From Setomelanomma holmii (Eukaryota; Ascomycota; Dothideomycetes; Pleosporales; Phaeosphaeriaceae), in the NCBI GenBank assembly GCA_010015745.1, contig ML978166.1, positions 186,001 through 250,000 on the forward strand: a stretch of DNA of 64,000 nucleotides, read 5' to 3'. Positions 42,869 through 55,911 of this stretch are shown piece by piece (within the stretch, counting starts at the first letter, position 1; each line of letters opens with the position of its first letter). Under the pieces are notes generated by a model. The model did not search any database. It was given only the letters and a program-made list of their open reading frames with translations, and was not told the DNA's origin. Both the position numbers and the translations under genes were made by a program.

Positions 42869-44815
42869 GCTTTCTTACCTCGGGACGCCTGCGTCTATGC
42901 CTCGCCTATTGCAGAGGCTGTTCACATCGGGTCATTCAATACGATACCCCAGCAATGCTATCTCGCGTCGGTCTGTGAGCGCCCGCCACTCATGGCAAGG
43001 CAGATTCAGATGTCGGAGACGTCGTGTGCGTAGTTCGGAGGAGCGCCGGGCGAGGAATGCTCAGCGGGCTTAGTCTAAGCTCCGACTTTCTCCACAAGGC
43101 TAGTGGGGAGGCTAAGCGCAGTATATTTCTATATGTGGGATGTGAGAGAGCTAGTAAGCCAGTAGCAGACGGACAAGAATGACCGAAAGGTATAGAGAGC
43201 AGCAGAACACGCGGAGACAATTCGGGCGTCGAAGATGAGATTTACGATGACGGGCTGTGATGTAGCATCACCCGCGCAACAGGTGGCTGCGCTCTCTCCG
43301 CAGTCTGCGGCCAGCCATGTCCAAGTGCGGGCTGGAGAATTACGACGGACAGGGATTCTCGAGGCATGGCGGTCCTGCTGGCGTCGATGTAATCGCGCCG
43401 ACAGGATTCGCAGCCTGGGCTCTCCCGCTGAGGTCCGATTGAGGCAGGCGAACAGGCCGCCAATGGGCGCTTGCAGCCCTTCCCCACATGGGCGCGCCTA
43501 GGAGTTCCCTATTACTCAGACATCACTCAGCAAGACGGGATGAACGCATGAAGTATTGGGAGCTGTCGCAAGCGGTCGCTGATCAGCGCATTGTGGATAT
43601 TCACGGCGCATCAAATGCGAATGGTGATTTCAGCTGTCTGGCGGCTTCATATGCACATATACCTGTACGACGTTTCCAACGTGCTGCTGCAGCTCGTGAC
43701 ATGCAGACTTGGTGTGTGGAGTTACAGTTTGCGGGGCAGGCCGCTTCTTCATGCCTGCACGGTGAGGCCACGCGCTGTACATTGCAAATCTCATCTATAC
43801 AACGAGCTTCCCAATCTCCGCATCCATTCAGCTTTGCTGCTTCGCGGGCTATTTCTTTTCTTCCGCGCGCAACGGCGCGCCGATCGCCTGGCTCATCTTT
43901 TATCACCGCCTATATGTATGCACCGCATGCAGCACATCCTCGTGATGCCTCTTCTCTCTTTCAGGCGTGAGGTTTCCAATCTGGAGTGATGACGTCTAGC
44001 AGCCACCGGTTAGTCTGGAGCGGGACAACGCGAGCTGCACGTTTCAGCCATCGGAAAATGCCACGAGGGCGGGCTCCCACGCTCGCGTTAACAGGGGTCA
44101 AAGAGCGATGCCAAAGTTCGAAGAGGAAGGGACGACCTTATTTCCAGAAGGCACGTTGCACGCGCATCCCCATCCGATCCATGACATGCGTGCTCGCATC
44201 TCGCATCTTGTGCATGTTCTTCCTTCATCGTTCGATTCGTCAAGATCTCAAATCCGTGCCCGTTGGCGAACAGATCTCACGTCTTCACGAGCGGGATTTA
44301 AGCTCCTTCCTGTTAAGTGTTGTATAAGGCAGTTTAGGCAAAACCTCACTTCTGAAGTCTCTCCACCTTTAAGCGTTCCATCGCTATTCAAGCTCTACTA
44401 TGTTCAAGTCTTGATGTTACACTCGTGATCGTCAGCCAGGATGCATCCATGACTCGAGACACTCACCGTGCGCTGTTACTCATATGGTCTTGTCAGAGCC
44501 TGTCTTGTTGGCCACTCGTCGATAAGAGCGACCCTCAAACGTGCACTGTAAGCGCGGTTATATGTTATGCATATTGCACAGGAGTGGCCCGTTCGTCCGC
44601 TCCATTGTCAAAAGCTTACACGATGCAGACCTGAATTGAGGCGCATATTGCGCGTAGACGATGCCGCATGGGTCATATACAGGCTCGCAGTTGGCCAGGT
44701 CTGCAGAAGCCAGGATAAATCTTGGTTGTAGATCTTGCTGAAACCTATGCAGAACGTTTGTGTCACCTCTAATCGGTGTATTTACTTAGCGATACGTAAT
44801 TAGAGTAGTCATCGT
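42869..44815. other. 1.9-kb intergenic region
   Basis: Large upstream region of the zinc-cluster factor and downstream flank of the ENGase gene. Overlapping open frames (for example 43488-43970 plus, 43591-43989 plus, 43601-43906 minus) reflect GC content; none has family features. A long leader with regulatory sites for the transcription factor is plausible. Confidence 0.5.
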
Positions 44816-46997
44816 CTACTTCTGGCCCATGCGCAGTTTGGTGATATTTGATGACAGAACGTTGCCATCGAAAGCAATGCCTGTGATTTCTACCTTCACC
44901 TCTTTGCCTTCGAGTTCTTTGACGAGCAGATCATTCAAGACGTACTCCAAAGCATAGGCTCGCCCTACTCGCAGGTCATCTACCTTTATCAAGAAGTACG
45001 AGACTGGACCAGTGATGGCGCTGTACGGTAGGCGAGTGTCCCTTGGCCCATCGTCCCCTTGATAGGCCCAGCAGAGTCTGACGTGCTCGTTGTCTTCTTC
45101 ACCGCATCGCTTAACGCGTACATCCCTGACAGCGGGGTGGACAGGTGATTGATGGAGCAGAGTCGGTACGATGGAAATTGAGAAAACTTCGAGGACGAGA
45201 ACGATACCGGCGCTGCTGCTACCACCAAGGCAAAAGCCAATCTCTTTTAAACGAAGACCTCGTTCCGCAATGTTGGGTCCGCCCACCAGTGCCGTGACTG
45301 TGCAAACACATCCGGAGTCTTCGATGGAGATATACTGAATCTCGTCCGAATTGGGATCATCCATACTGGAGTACTTCAGATACAAAGTAGTCAACGCGCC
45401 TGCGATGGATTGCACAGTGCGACACGCGACCTCGATACGGAGGGTTTCATCCGCATGCATGTCCAGTTTGTATAATGGGAGGCGTCGATCTGCTAAGAAT
45501 TCCCCGTCTATGGGACCATTGTGAGCTTCAATCACCAGCTTCGCCTGACCAGGACTATCCTCGAGTCGATATCTCAGGTGCGGATGCTTGTCGCGATCCT
45601 TCAACGGGTGAGGTAACGGTAGAATCGACTGGGCGCCAACTTGTGCGTGTAATCCGTGACTTTCGAACACCCTCTGCTTCTCTTCCTCACTGTGCCTGCC
45701 AAACGCGCGGGTGAAGTCTGTGTAGAAAAACGAGTCCGAACCTGCTGGAAACACTCGTGCATGTGCTATGATGGAGAATCCTTCGATGGGCTGATGACGA
45801 GAAGTAGCGTTCCCGCATGAGCATTCGAGATCGTTAGGGAGTGCTTCACCTTCCCACACGGTTCGCTCGATATTTCTACCGTGACCTGGGAAGTGTTCGA
45901 ACGACCACGCTGGAGCAAAAACACCAGCGGCGAGCGTGATATCTGCAAGCTTCGATACAGCCATACCGGTCGTGGTACCACCTTTTCCATAGGTAGTCCG
46001 AGGTATCCCGAAGCCACTTCGGTTTTGCGCCCAAACATCGATGCCAAAAAAGACTTTATCAGAGTCAAGGCCAGCCTGCGTAGCGACAATTTTCGATTGA
46101 TCGGCCTGTTCCGCGTTCCAACAGTAATTGGTGAGGACGCTGCCACACGCTTCCGCAAACAGAAGATTGGATGCATTCAGACTATTCTGATAGGATACCT
46201 CGTTGGACGTGGTGAGTGCGTCATACCTATGTCGTTTCGATCAGTCTATGTCTAACCTGTTAAAAGGTCTTTCGAGTGAGTACTGCTTACCACACAAGCT
46301 GCCTGCCTTTCCCAAGCTCTTCCCCCAGCTGTCGAAGGAAAGCTTCGAGAATATTTGCATGCCAGTTCTCCTTAGGAAAGGCCTTTTCGATATTGACAAG
46401 CCAGCCATCGAAGCCATAGTGTTTGGCAATACTGGCTAGCTTGCGAGCCAGATCAAACTTCATCTGATCCCCATCCTCAGTGTACTGTAGTAGTCTCCTT
46501 GCATTCTTCGCTTGTGGCTCAAGGATGAATGACCCAAGCGCTTTGACACCATTGCGATGCAGAGTATTTGTCCAGCTGGGCGGCGGTACGCAGACCAGCT
46601 TGTGAGAAAAGTACACAAACGTATCAACATATTGATTATACTCACACACGTATGTCTCATCAGTCACACCTATCTCTTGCGTGCTCTCGTACTCGTGGTA
46701 ATTGCCAGACATGTCGTGACATACGAGTATATTCGCACCATGCTTTTCGTCTACTATTATCGAGCTAGAGCGTGGCAGTAGTGGTGTGTTTGCTCGTTGC
46801 AATGGATCAGACTCATGAATATCCCATGCCTCCAGTTGCGCGAAGGTATCGAAATAGGTAAACCCCCTTCGCCGGTCCTGTTCACGTCGCTTGCTGCGCT
46901 CTTCTGGAGTTGGACCACTATCCGGCGTAGGAAAAAAGTGTCGGTAGCCATCTCGAATGGGTCGAAGAATGTCTTTCCAGCCTAGCATGCCGGCCAT
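44816..46997 (-). CDS. Cytosolic endo-beta-N-acetylglucosaminidase (GH85)
   Basis: Two exons: 46997-46291 and 46226-44816, 64-bp intron (GTAAGC..ACTGATC..TAG) splitting a Trp codon; 705 residues from ATG 46997 (MAGMLGWKDILRP). GH85 blocks in order: FTYFDTFAQLEAWD, CHDMSGNYHEYE, FVYFSHKLVCVPPPSW, the catalytic FDGWLVNIE (Asn/Glu pair), then YDALTTSN..NQNSL-like strands, VFFGIDVWAQN and a C-terminal beta region. It cuts the chitobiose core of N-glycans. There is no signal peptide, so it fits the cytosolic fungal ENGase that handles free oligosaccharides or misfolded glycoproteins. A short upstream 5' exon cannot be excluded. Confidence 0.92.
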
Positions 46998-47504
46998 GCT
47001 GTCATTCGTGATATGTCGCCCTTCCAGAGTGCGATTTCTTGACACTGAAAATGAAGAAATATGCTGCGTTTAGTGCACAAGTCACGATCGAACGAAACGT
47101 ATAGCACCTAGCTTCCGAATCTTGTAGAAGTGTAGGTGTTCATAGGAGGCTTCGAGCCACAGAATGTGGATGAGCAAAATGTCGATCTGCTACCAGAGCG
47201 ACAGTGCGCTCACCTGGTGGAGCGACCGCGTCGTGAATAGTACCGCCGTTGTCGACATTCGGTCAACAGTAAGTTTGGATGCGAGTGGTGCTGCGGCCAG
47301 TGACGTCTGAGCGACGGCAGGGGTACGGGAAGTTGGGTCTTGGCATGCAAGGTTTAGCTCTCAACCTTATACGCATTGCAGCTGCTCCCTCTAAACGTGT
47401 CATTTCACGACAACATCAGGTCTTGTACGCTCTTTAACGACCCTCAACGCTGCCCAGCGCCTTTACGCGACCCACACACTGGCAAGACACAAATTGCCGC
47501 CAAC
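46998..47504. other. Bidirectional promoter region, ENGase / ERD2
   Basis: 507 bp between two divergent starts of genes that both deal with ER glycoprotein traffic or turnover. No defined motif called. Confidence 0.5.
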
Positions 47505-48398
47505 ATGAATCTCTTCAGACTACTGGGTAAGTCTGCACTTAATGTTGCGGAGTTCACGGAGGTGTCGAGGGATGGATATGCGATGTTTGGTCGCAAAGCT
47601 AACAGTGGCTTATAGGGGATTTATCCCACCTTTTTTCCATTTTGATACTGCTCCACAAGATGAAAACGTCAAGCGTACGCCAAATACAACTTTTCCGAAG
47701 CCTTGCGCATTCCTAACGGGCACACAGAGCGCGTCTGGCATCTCGTTCAAATCGCAATTCCTCTACCTTATGGTTTATCTTACACGATATGTCGATTTGA
47801 TATGGACCTTCTACCAGCCTGATCGTCTCTACAATACTGTGTTCAAGATTGTCTTCATCAGCACGTCCGCGTACACTGTCTACCTCATGCTCAACGACTA
47901 CAAACCGACCCACGATCCGAATCTGGACACGTTCAAGGTGCAATACTTGCTGGGAGCGAGTGCGGTGTTGGCGGTACTCTTTCCGTATAGCTACACGATC
48001 TCTGAGGTGGGACTTTCCCATGGCAAAGCAAAATATAGCTAATGGCAGTAGATCCTCTGGGCCTTCTCTATTTGGCTCGAGTCTGTCGCCATTCTTCCTC
48101 AACTATTCATGTTGCAACGCACTGGCGAGGCGGAAACGATCACAACACACTATCTCTTTGCGCTAGGTGCGTACAGGGCGTTGTACATTCCTAACTGGAT
48201 TTACCGCTACTTCTTCGATGTGCCGAAGTTCTACGATCCTATTGCAGTAATTGCGGGCATCATACAGACAGTGCTGTACTCTGACTTCTTCTACATCTAT
48301 TACACAAAGTGAGTTTCTGCAAGTATCGTGTGGCTCGAGTACGATTGCTGAGCATTTTTAGGGTCATCCAAGGCAAGAAATTCAACCTCCCCGTGTGA
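47505..48398 (+). CDS. ERD2: ER lumen protein-retaining receptor (KDEL/HDEL receptor)
   Basis: Five exons: 47505-47526, 47616-47674, 47728-48006, 48052-48308, 48362-48398; introns 89, 53, 45 and 53 bp; 217 residues. Reads [38 protein letters not shown], the conserved [18 protein letters not shown] loop, [33 protein letters not shown] and [18 protein letters not shown]. Seven-helix receptor that returns H/KDEL proteins from Golgi to ER through COPI. Length equals the family norm. All junctions agree in phase. Confidence 0.95.
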
Positions 48399-49085
48399 AC
48401 GATTACCTTTCGTCGAATCACGTATTTCCGATTGAGCGACGCATATTGACTGTCATTGTATTCGTGTACGATAGAACCATAGTGATTGAGCACCAACAAT
48501 TGGCGTTTGTAGGGTTCACTGGCTGGGACCCACGAACATGAAAGGGTTGCGCCTTTGGCCCTCAGGAATGGCGATACGGGCGCAACGAGTCCCACAGGTC
48601 AGAGGCTCCGGGCTTAACTCGCGCTGTAGAAGGACTGGCCAGTGTGGAGTCTTTCAAGCGCAACCTGCCTAGCTAGTTGCAATAGAGTCCCAATGAAGAG
48701 ACTTCTTTGGCAGTAGCTTTCAGCTCGGATTCCTCAACCTGCGTCATATAAATCTAGACAACCACTGTGCTGCAGTTGTGAAGCGCGCTGTTGCGTCATC
48801 TCGAAGTAGATGAGGCTGAGACACGTGCGGCCCCATCTGCAGGCCCCAGGCGCCACTGCGGACGCCGGTCGCGCTTGCCAACCCAGCCTGTGATGGCGAC
48901 CAGCAGTCACTCACATCCGCCCGTCACCACTCCAACCTTTGTCCTATACGAACCATATTAATTACATCCGCTCGCTGCTCCCTTTCTCAACTTCCGTCCT
49001 GCCGATCCGTTTGCCATAACCTCTCTCACATTATTTGATCTACGCAACTGCGCACGCGAGGCTACGAATTACAAATACACAAAAG
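48399..49085. other. Intergenic, nothing recognised
   Basis: 687 bp; no supported frame. Confidence 0.5.
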
Positions 49086-49580
49086 ATGTTTTGTCTACGA
49101 AGCTGGATCCCAGTACTGTTCTTTCTGTATGTCGAACCTCCTGAATGTCGACATTTGTTTGGCACATCGCTGACACTCAGAAGCTTACGGACACATGCGT
49201 CCCCTGTTTACCTCGTTCTCTTCATCTCGGCAACATACTTTCTCAATCGACCCTGCGTATACTGCTCGCTACTCCTGTTCATCCTCGTCGTCGCACTATT
49301 CGATTTTCACACGCCCTGGTTCGATCCACCGCTCACGCCCGACACAGCCGAATACGCCCTGAACGGGACGACGTCGTTGCAAGACAGTATCATAGAGACC
49401 GCAGGGATAGTTGCGCAGGCTGCGAATTACACTGCACAAGCACTTGTCAAAAGCGCTGTTGACAATGTGCGAGGGAAAGTGGGTCAGACGAATAGCGGAA
49501 AGGAGTACGAATGGGTCAGAGGGTTATTGGGCAAGAAGGAATGGAAGATACAATGTTTAGACGTGTTGATCCGGGTCTGA
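49086..49580 (+). CDS. Small membrane protein, unrecognised
   Basis: Two exons: 49086-49126 and 49181-49580, 54-bp intron (GTATGT..GCTGACAC..CAG), 146 residues; because the intron is a multiple of three and lacks a stop the unspliced frame is also open (164 residues), but the splice sites are strong. Membrane segments: PVYLVLFISATYFLNRP and CSLLLFILVVALFDFH, then a polar C-terminus (TAEYALNGTTSLQDSIIETA, KEYEWVRGLLGKKEWK). The hydrophobic hairpin and C-terminal amphipathic helix suggest an ER or reticulon-like membrane association, but no family match is claimed. Confidence 0.6.
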   Translation: MFCLRSWIPVLFFLYVEPPECRHLFGTSLTLRSLRTHASPVYLVLFISATYFLNRPCVYCSLLLFILVVALFDFHTPWFDPPLTPDTAEYALNGTTSLQDSIIETAGIVAQAANYTAQALVKSAVDNVRGKVGQTNSGKEYEWVRGLLGKKEWKIQCLDVLIRV

Positions 49581-50547
49581 AAACAAGGGCAAAGTTTTTG
49601 AATGAAGCTGCAGAGCAAGCACAGCGTGACTGATCAGCGTGCGCAAGGGAATTTTGAGATACCACTGCATCACTGGCGTTTGGGTCTAGAGCATCTTGCG
49701 GTGTCCACAGTATACCACTCTGCTAATGTTGGTCATGCGGAAGGTCCTTCCAAACCGTTTTGGTCACACAAGCGCGAATCACTATACTACCAAGGATTCG
49801 TACACCGGACCGGACGTGCACCACAGACAGGGCGAATCTTGGACGCCAGAACTTATGTCGTATGGATCTGTTCTACCCTCCAAGCCATCATCTTTATGTT
49901 TGCCCAAAACGCCCTGTCGTCTTTCCAGATCTATCTCCCCGCCAATGTTCAGTCTTTGTTGGATTGAGGGCGCGTGCAGATGTTGTCGATCAATATTCAC
50001 CGCGTGCACATTCGTGGACATGGATGTCATTTGCCTTTTGTAAGCATCCACTATTGCCGAAGAAAGCCACAAATCCAGATCTTGAACCAGAATACACGCA
50101 AGGTATGTCTGCCTAAGCATGTCACTGCAATTGATTCCCCGCGCTAGCCATGCTGCACGGATCAGCCCGCAGTGGGGCAACCGTACCAGACGCGCACCTT
50201 CCATTCGGAGCGTGCTTGCATTGATGCGAGCTCACATCTCACGCAATTGAGCTCCGCTCTTCACTCCGACCCCTCCATTAAAGCTGGCTGCCCTTCGTAT
50301 ATCTTCGAGACTCTGTTTTCGATCACAGTCCTCGACTAAACTTCGAGTTGCGCCACAGCTTTCGACATACTCAGCGAACGCCAGTCACCCCACCAAGAAC
50401 TCTAGAAGCTTTTCTGCCAAAGCTCGACAGCTTTCTACGACTCAACGCTCGCCTAGAGTCATACCGAGACTCGCTGCCGCTAGGTCAACAGCCTTTGGCA
50501 TCCAGAAGAGATTCTGTCAAAGCGAAGTGACGAGCGCATTTGCAGAC
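49581..50547. other. Intergenic / leader region upstream of APE2
   Basis: 967 bp. The frame at 50348-50530 (MRHSFRHTQRTPVTPPRT) is Arg/Ser/Pro-rich and might be an alternative mitochondrial leader exon for the aminopeptidase, but I found no splice that joins it; otherwise nothing. Confidence 0.35.
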
Positions 50548-53500
50548 ATGGCTTCAGACAGAGATATCCTCCCGTCATGGTTAGTCCTACACATGGTTCG
50601 ACAGGGCTCTGGATGTTGCCTTAGAGATGACTGAAACCTAACACACTTCTACTCAGGGCCAAGCCTTCGCACTACAACCTGTTCCTCCACGATCTCGAAT
50701 TCGGCGGCAAGTTTGGTTACCAAGGCACTGTCACAATCACCACGAAAATCGACAAGAGCGATGGCTTCAGCGATCTCGTCCTCAATGCTCATCAGCTCAA
50801 GGTTCACAGCGCTGAGCTCAAGGCTGGCGACGCTACGAAGTCGGCAAAGGACATCTCATACGATGAGAAGCGACAGCGTGTGACACTGGACTTCGGAGAG
50901 AAGGTTAGCTACTCTGGAGAGGCTACACTTGAGGTGAAGTTCGAGGGCACCGTCAACAATGTATGTTAGGCACAGACTCTGGCTGCTGGGATGGATGCTA
51001 AGTTGCCACATAGGTCATGGCAGGATTCTACCGTTCCAAGTACAAGCCAAAGGGCGATGTGCCAGCATCCGTTGCCAAAGATGACGAGTTCCACTACATG
51101 TTTAGCACGCAGTTCGAGTCGTGCGACGCCCGCCGCGCTTTCCCCTGCTTCGATGAACCAAACTTAAAAGCGACTTTCGATGTGGAACTTGAAGTGCCGA
51201 AAGACCAAACAGCACTCAGCAACATGCCCGAGAAGGAGATCAAGCCGAGCAAGCGCGACGGCTTCCACACGGTAGTTTTCGAGCGAAGCCCAATCATGTC
51301 GACTTATCTTCTGGCATGGGCGATTGGAGACTTCGAGTATGTTGAAGCATTCACAGAGCGCAAATACAATGGCAAGAACATTCCAGTCAGAGTCTACACC
51401 ACGAAGGGCTTGAAGGAACAAGGTCGCTTCGCCATGGACAATTGCCATAAGATCGTCGACTACTTCTCGGAAGTCTTCCAAATTGACTATCCTCTGCCGA
51501 AGGTGGATCTTCTGGCAGTGCATGAGTTTGTAAGTAATCGCAGACCCCTACCAGGGCGACCTCCTGCTGATCCCCTAGCCAATTATATGTGCCCTTTCCT
51601 CCTTTGGAGAAATTCAGCTGACCATTGCTTCTAGTCACATGGTGCTATGGAGAATTGGGGTCTCATCACCTACCGGTCAGTTTAGTCAATGTGCCTAACG
51701 TACCATTGCTGACACTCTCCAAGCACAACTGCTGTTCTCTTCGACCCAGCCACATCCGCTGACAGTTACCGAAATCGGGTCGCATATGTCGTTGCGCACG
51801 AGCTTGCCCACCAGTGGTTCGGTAACCTCGTCACCATGGACTGGTGGAACGAGTTGTGGCTAAACGAGGGCTTTGCCACATGGGTTGGATGGCTTGCCAT
51901 CGATCATCTCTACCCTGGTACGTGATGGACTAATGTGTCAAAAAAGCAAGCGCTAACGCTACTAAGACTGGAATGTCTGGGGACAGTTCGTCGTACGTCA
52001 TAAATCAAGAGGTATATTCAGTTCTTGCCATGGCTGACGATGTCTAGACTGATTCGACGCAACAAGCATTCGCCCTTGACGCTCTGCGTACATCACATCC
52101 CATTGAGGTTCCAGTATATGATGGCCTTGAGGTCGATCAAATCTTCGATCATATCAGCTATCTCAAGGGAAGCTCTGTTATTCGTATGCTGAGCGCGCAC
52201 TTGGGAGAGAAAGTATTCCTACAAGGTGTTGCGGACTACTTGAAAGCCAACCAATATTCCAACGCCACCACTAACGATCTATGGTCCGCCCTCAGCAAGG
52301 CTTCCGGTCAAGACGTGAATAGCTTCATGGATTTCTGGGTGCGCAAAATCGGTTTCCCCGTCATCACCGTAGCCGAAGAGCCTGGTCAGATTGGTCTCCG
52401 TCAGCAGCGCTTCCTGCTATCTGGTGACGTGAAGCCTGAAGAAGATGGAACTACTTGGTGGATCCCACTCGGCCTTCATACTGGTCCATCAGCTTCTGCG
52501 GCATCAGTACATGAGACAACGGCCTTGACCAAAAAGGAAGACACAATTCGGAACGTTGATGATGGCTTCTACCAGATCAACAAAAACCTTACAGGCTTCT
52601 ACCGGACCAATTACCCGGCGGAGCGGCTCAAGAAGCTGGGCGAAGCTCGTGCACAGTTGACTGTCGAAGACAAGATCGGACTGATTGGTGATGCTTACGC
52701 CAACTCCATCGCTGGATTCGGCTCAACAGCTGGTCTTCTTGCCTTGGTGGAGCGTTTCTCGGATGAATCGGACTATCTGGTGTGGTCACAGATCTTTACC
52801 AACATCGGCAACGTGCGCAGCGTTCTGTCTGGCAGCGAGGATGTCAGCGAAGGCCTTCGCAAGTACCATCTCAAGCTCATAACACCGGCTGTGGAGAAGA
52901 TTGGCTGGGACTTCAAGGATGGCGAGAGCTTCCTTACTGGCCAATTGCGCGCCAGTCTCATCTTGTCTGCTGGTGTCGTTGGCCACAATGCCACTGTTGA
53001 CGAGTCCTTGAAGCGATTCGACGCTTATCTATCCGGGGATAAGGCTGCCATTCACCCCTCGTTACGCAGGGCCATTTTTGCCACTGCGATCAAGAATCGC
53101 GGCGAGTCAGCACTGAAGGCCATTCAGGAAGAGTATCTTACAACCACCTCCATCGACGGTAAAGAGATCTGTCTGCAATCCTTCGGCCGTGTCCAGACCC
53201 CTGAGCTTGCCAAACAAGTTCTGGAATTTGGCTTCTCAGATAAGGTTGCTATGCAAGACAAGCACTCCGCCACGATCGCTCTCGCCAACAACAGCAAAGT
53301 ACGCCCTGAAGTCTGGTACTTCATCCGTGACAACTGGGACTCGAAGATTCATCCCACACTAAGTGGTAACAGCGTTGTCCTCGAGCGTTTCTTGCGCTTT
53401 GGCTTGAACAAGTTCGCGGACGAGAAGATTGCTGATGAGATTGCGGAATTCTTTAAGAACAAGGACACTCGTGGTTATGACAAAGGTCTCGAGGTCATCG

Positions 53501-53589
53501 ACGATACCATCAGGTCGTACGCGAAGTATGCGAAGAGAGATGAGGCTGTCGTGCGTGAGTGGCTGAAGGCCAATGGTTACCTATCTTGA
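50548..53589 (+). CDS. APE2: Aminopeptidase 2 (M1 zinc metallopeptidase)
   Basis: Seven exons: 50548-50579, 50657-50960, 51014-51529, 51635-51675, 51724-51917, 51967-51992, 52048-53589; 884 residues. [19 protein letters not shown] is the usual M1 start. The exopeptidase motif GAMEN (287-291) and zinc motif HELAHQW (H323, second His H327) with the distal NEGFATW Glu are all present. The C-terminal ERAP1-like helical domain starts near 550. Introns are 47-105 bp with phases that all agree; exon 6 is only 26 bp. Expected to trim neutral or basic N-terminal residues from peptides in cytosol or periplasm, as Ape2/Aap1 do. Confidence 0.95.
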
Positions 53590-54118
53590 CTTGCATCGAG
53601 ACTGTAGCCTCGGGTTGGTGTGTACTAAACGAACCGTTTGAGAGGGACCTTACAGATATGTAGGTTAAGTGTGTACTCGCAACTTTGCCGTGAAACGGAA
53701 ATCCAATCCTATTCGCAACACAGGTTCGTCCTCTGTTCGCTTATGTTTCTAGATCGGCAACGGTCGGTCCTCTGCATCGAAACAAGCTTAGGCGCCTCGG
53801 CAGACAGGGTAAATATGTTAGTGCAACCACGGAACAATCAATCCAATATAGTGTAAAAATGGGACTGGTCACTGCATAAAACGTGTATCCCAGGTTGTAC
53901 TAGCAGAATCTGGGGAAATATATGCACGTCACGTTGGATGCCATGCGTGATTGGTGGGTGACTTGGACATTGATGGAGAGGTGAGGGGAACGGAGCTTGA
54001 GCAGAACAGCGATGCATCCGAAAGAGAGGCGCGTGACGAGGACTCCACGTGCTCGACGGAACGAGCGAAGTATCGTTTCGACGGCTCATCGTCTCAGTCG
54101 TTCTGATCGACTCCAGTT
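53590..54118. other. Intergenic, nothing recognised
   Basis: 529 bp between two plus-strand genes; no supported frame. Confidence 0.5.
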
Positions 54119-55542
54119 ATGCCATCGTTCGCTCGAGGCTTCATACGCGCAGCGCTGTTGGGATGCTTCATTCTCACTCTCATCACCTTGTCCTTGCTAT
54201 ACGACCGTCGAGCGGCTCGATACGGTGGGCAGAGTTATAATTGGCTTGCCCAGCAGCATGAGCCGAAACAAAAGTCTCACAATAATTACGCTGCACACAA
54301 TAGACTTGATCTAGATGAGAAACAATGTCGAACTGCCTACCCTCTTCTCTTTACCGATAGCGATGGTGCCGTCGCGAGAGGAAAGTTCAAGCTCGACAAG
54401 ACTGAAGCTGAATACAAAGGCCTTGTACAAGGTCGAATCCTGAACAATAACGTACGGCTACCATAACCCCCAACCTACACACCTCGAAGACCTTCCAGTC
54501 CAATGACTGTATTCTGCAGCTCTATATCCTCACCACCGCCCCCGACACCCTCCCCCAAATCCTGCACCAGCGCACAGCAATCCTATCACAACTCCACCGC
54601 GCAATCCTCACGTCTCCGTCTGCATTAGCAAACACGTATTTCGCATTTACCATCAACGACGTCCCCAAGAATGACTCCTGGGGCTTTGCAAGACCGAACA
54701 AAGACACTGGGTACGACATATGGATCATGCCCAGCTTCAGCGGGTGGAGCTGGCCAAAGGCTGGACTGGGGAGTATGGATGATGTGCTGCAGAAGATTGA
54801 GCGCGTCGAAGACAAGTTATCTTGGGACCAGAAAGAAAGCCGCGTGATATGGCGCGGCACACCATGGTTCAATCCCCTCGGCCACCCAGATTTGCGCAAA
54901 GACCTCCTCAAAGTCGCGCGTGGCAAGCACTGGGCGAGCGTCGAAGCACTCAACGAGACTAATAAACTAGATATTGAAGAGTTTTGTAAGTACAAGTATA
55001 TCGTGTATACTGAGGGTGTGACGTACTCGGGTAGACTGCCGTACCATCAGGCGTGTGGGAGTGTGCTGCTTATGGCGCCGTTAGAGTGGGTGAGCATGAG
55101 TGCCGTGCTGGTGAGGCCGATTTTGGCAGGCGACGTTGTGGCGCCGTCTGGGGTGGATGTGGAAGTGAAGGATAAGGAAGGGAAGGTTGAAGGGGTGGTG
55201 AAGACTGTCGCATCGTGGGAAGGTGCGAATGCGATCTACGTGAAGCCGGACTTCTCGGATCTGGAGGCTGTTGTGGAGTTTTTGGAAGAGAGACAGGAGG
55301 TCGCAAGGCGAATTGCGAGGAATCAGCGGGAACTGGTGGTTGATGGAGGGTATTTGAGCACGAGTGCTGAGACATGCTATTGGCGTGCATTGATCAAAGG
55401 GTGGAGTGAGGTCGCGGTTGTTGATGAGGCGAAGTGGGGTGATGAGACTGGTGAGAGGTATGAGACGTGGCTGGTGAAGGAAGTTAGCAGGACGAGAGAG
55501 GGAACGAGAGGAAGGATCGGGAACATCAGTGGCGGAGGCTAA
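54119..55542 (+). CDS. GT90 / CAP10-type glycosyltransferase (DUF821)
   Basis: Two exons: 54119-54451 and 54520-55542, 68-bp intron in phase 0; 451 residues. Type II layout: a short N-terminus, signal-anchor helix (AALLGCFILTLITLSLLY, about 10-28), stem, then the CAP10 domain: NDSWGFARPNKDTGYDIW, IMPSFSGWSWP, the conserved RVIWRGTPWFNPLGHPDLR and KYKYIVYTEGVTYSGRLPYHQACGS (shown here in part). Related to Cryptococcus Cap10 and animal POGLUT-type enzymes; likely a Golgi xylosyl- or glucosyltransferase for wall or capsule-like glycans. Acceptor unknown. Confidence 0.85.
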
Positions 55543-55911
55543 TGGCGCGGTACTGCTTATTAACTAAGACAAGTCGGAATGTACCAGACCTTCACTGTGT
55601 GTTATTTAGAGTTTACTGAATGTTGCATAAACAATGGGTTCAATAATGGAGGTGGAGGCACTATATTGTGTAACATCCCGATGCGGACACTTTTATTCGA
55701 TTAGAACAGGTTTCAGAGGAGTGTGCTTGTCCTCAGCAATATGTCGCTCATGTAGTGTGACTGCTGAACTAGCCGAAACTCTACACACCATAGTGTGCCT
55801 GAAAAGAAAAGTCTACTGAGACTGTTTGTTTCCAGACTCGCTTGTGGTATCGGCAAAGAAGTCCAGCTATACCTAGATGGTTTGTTCAGGCCTGAACGTG
55901 ACCATCCGGGA
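55543..55911. other. Convergent 3' spacer
   Basis: 369 bp between the GT90 gene and the end of the PTH11-like gene; no frame of note. Confidence 0.5.

Noticed and set aside
43488..43989. Overlapping plus and minus frames upstream of the zinc-cluster factor
   Set aside because: Three frames are open at once with no protein family, membrane or signal features; best read as promoter/leader DNA.
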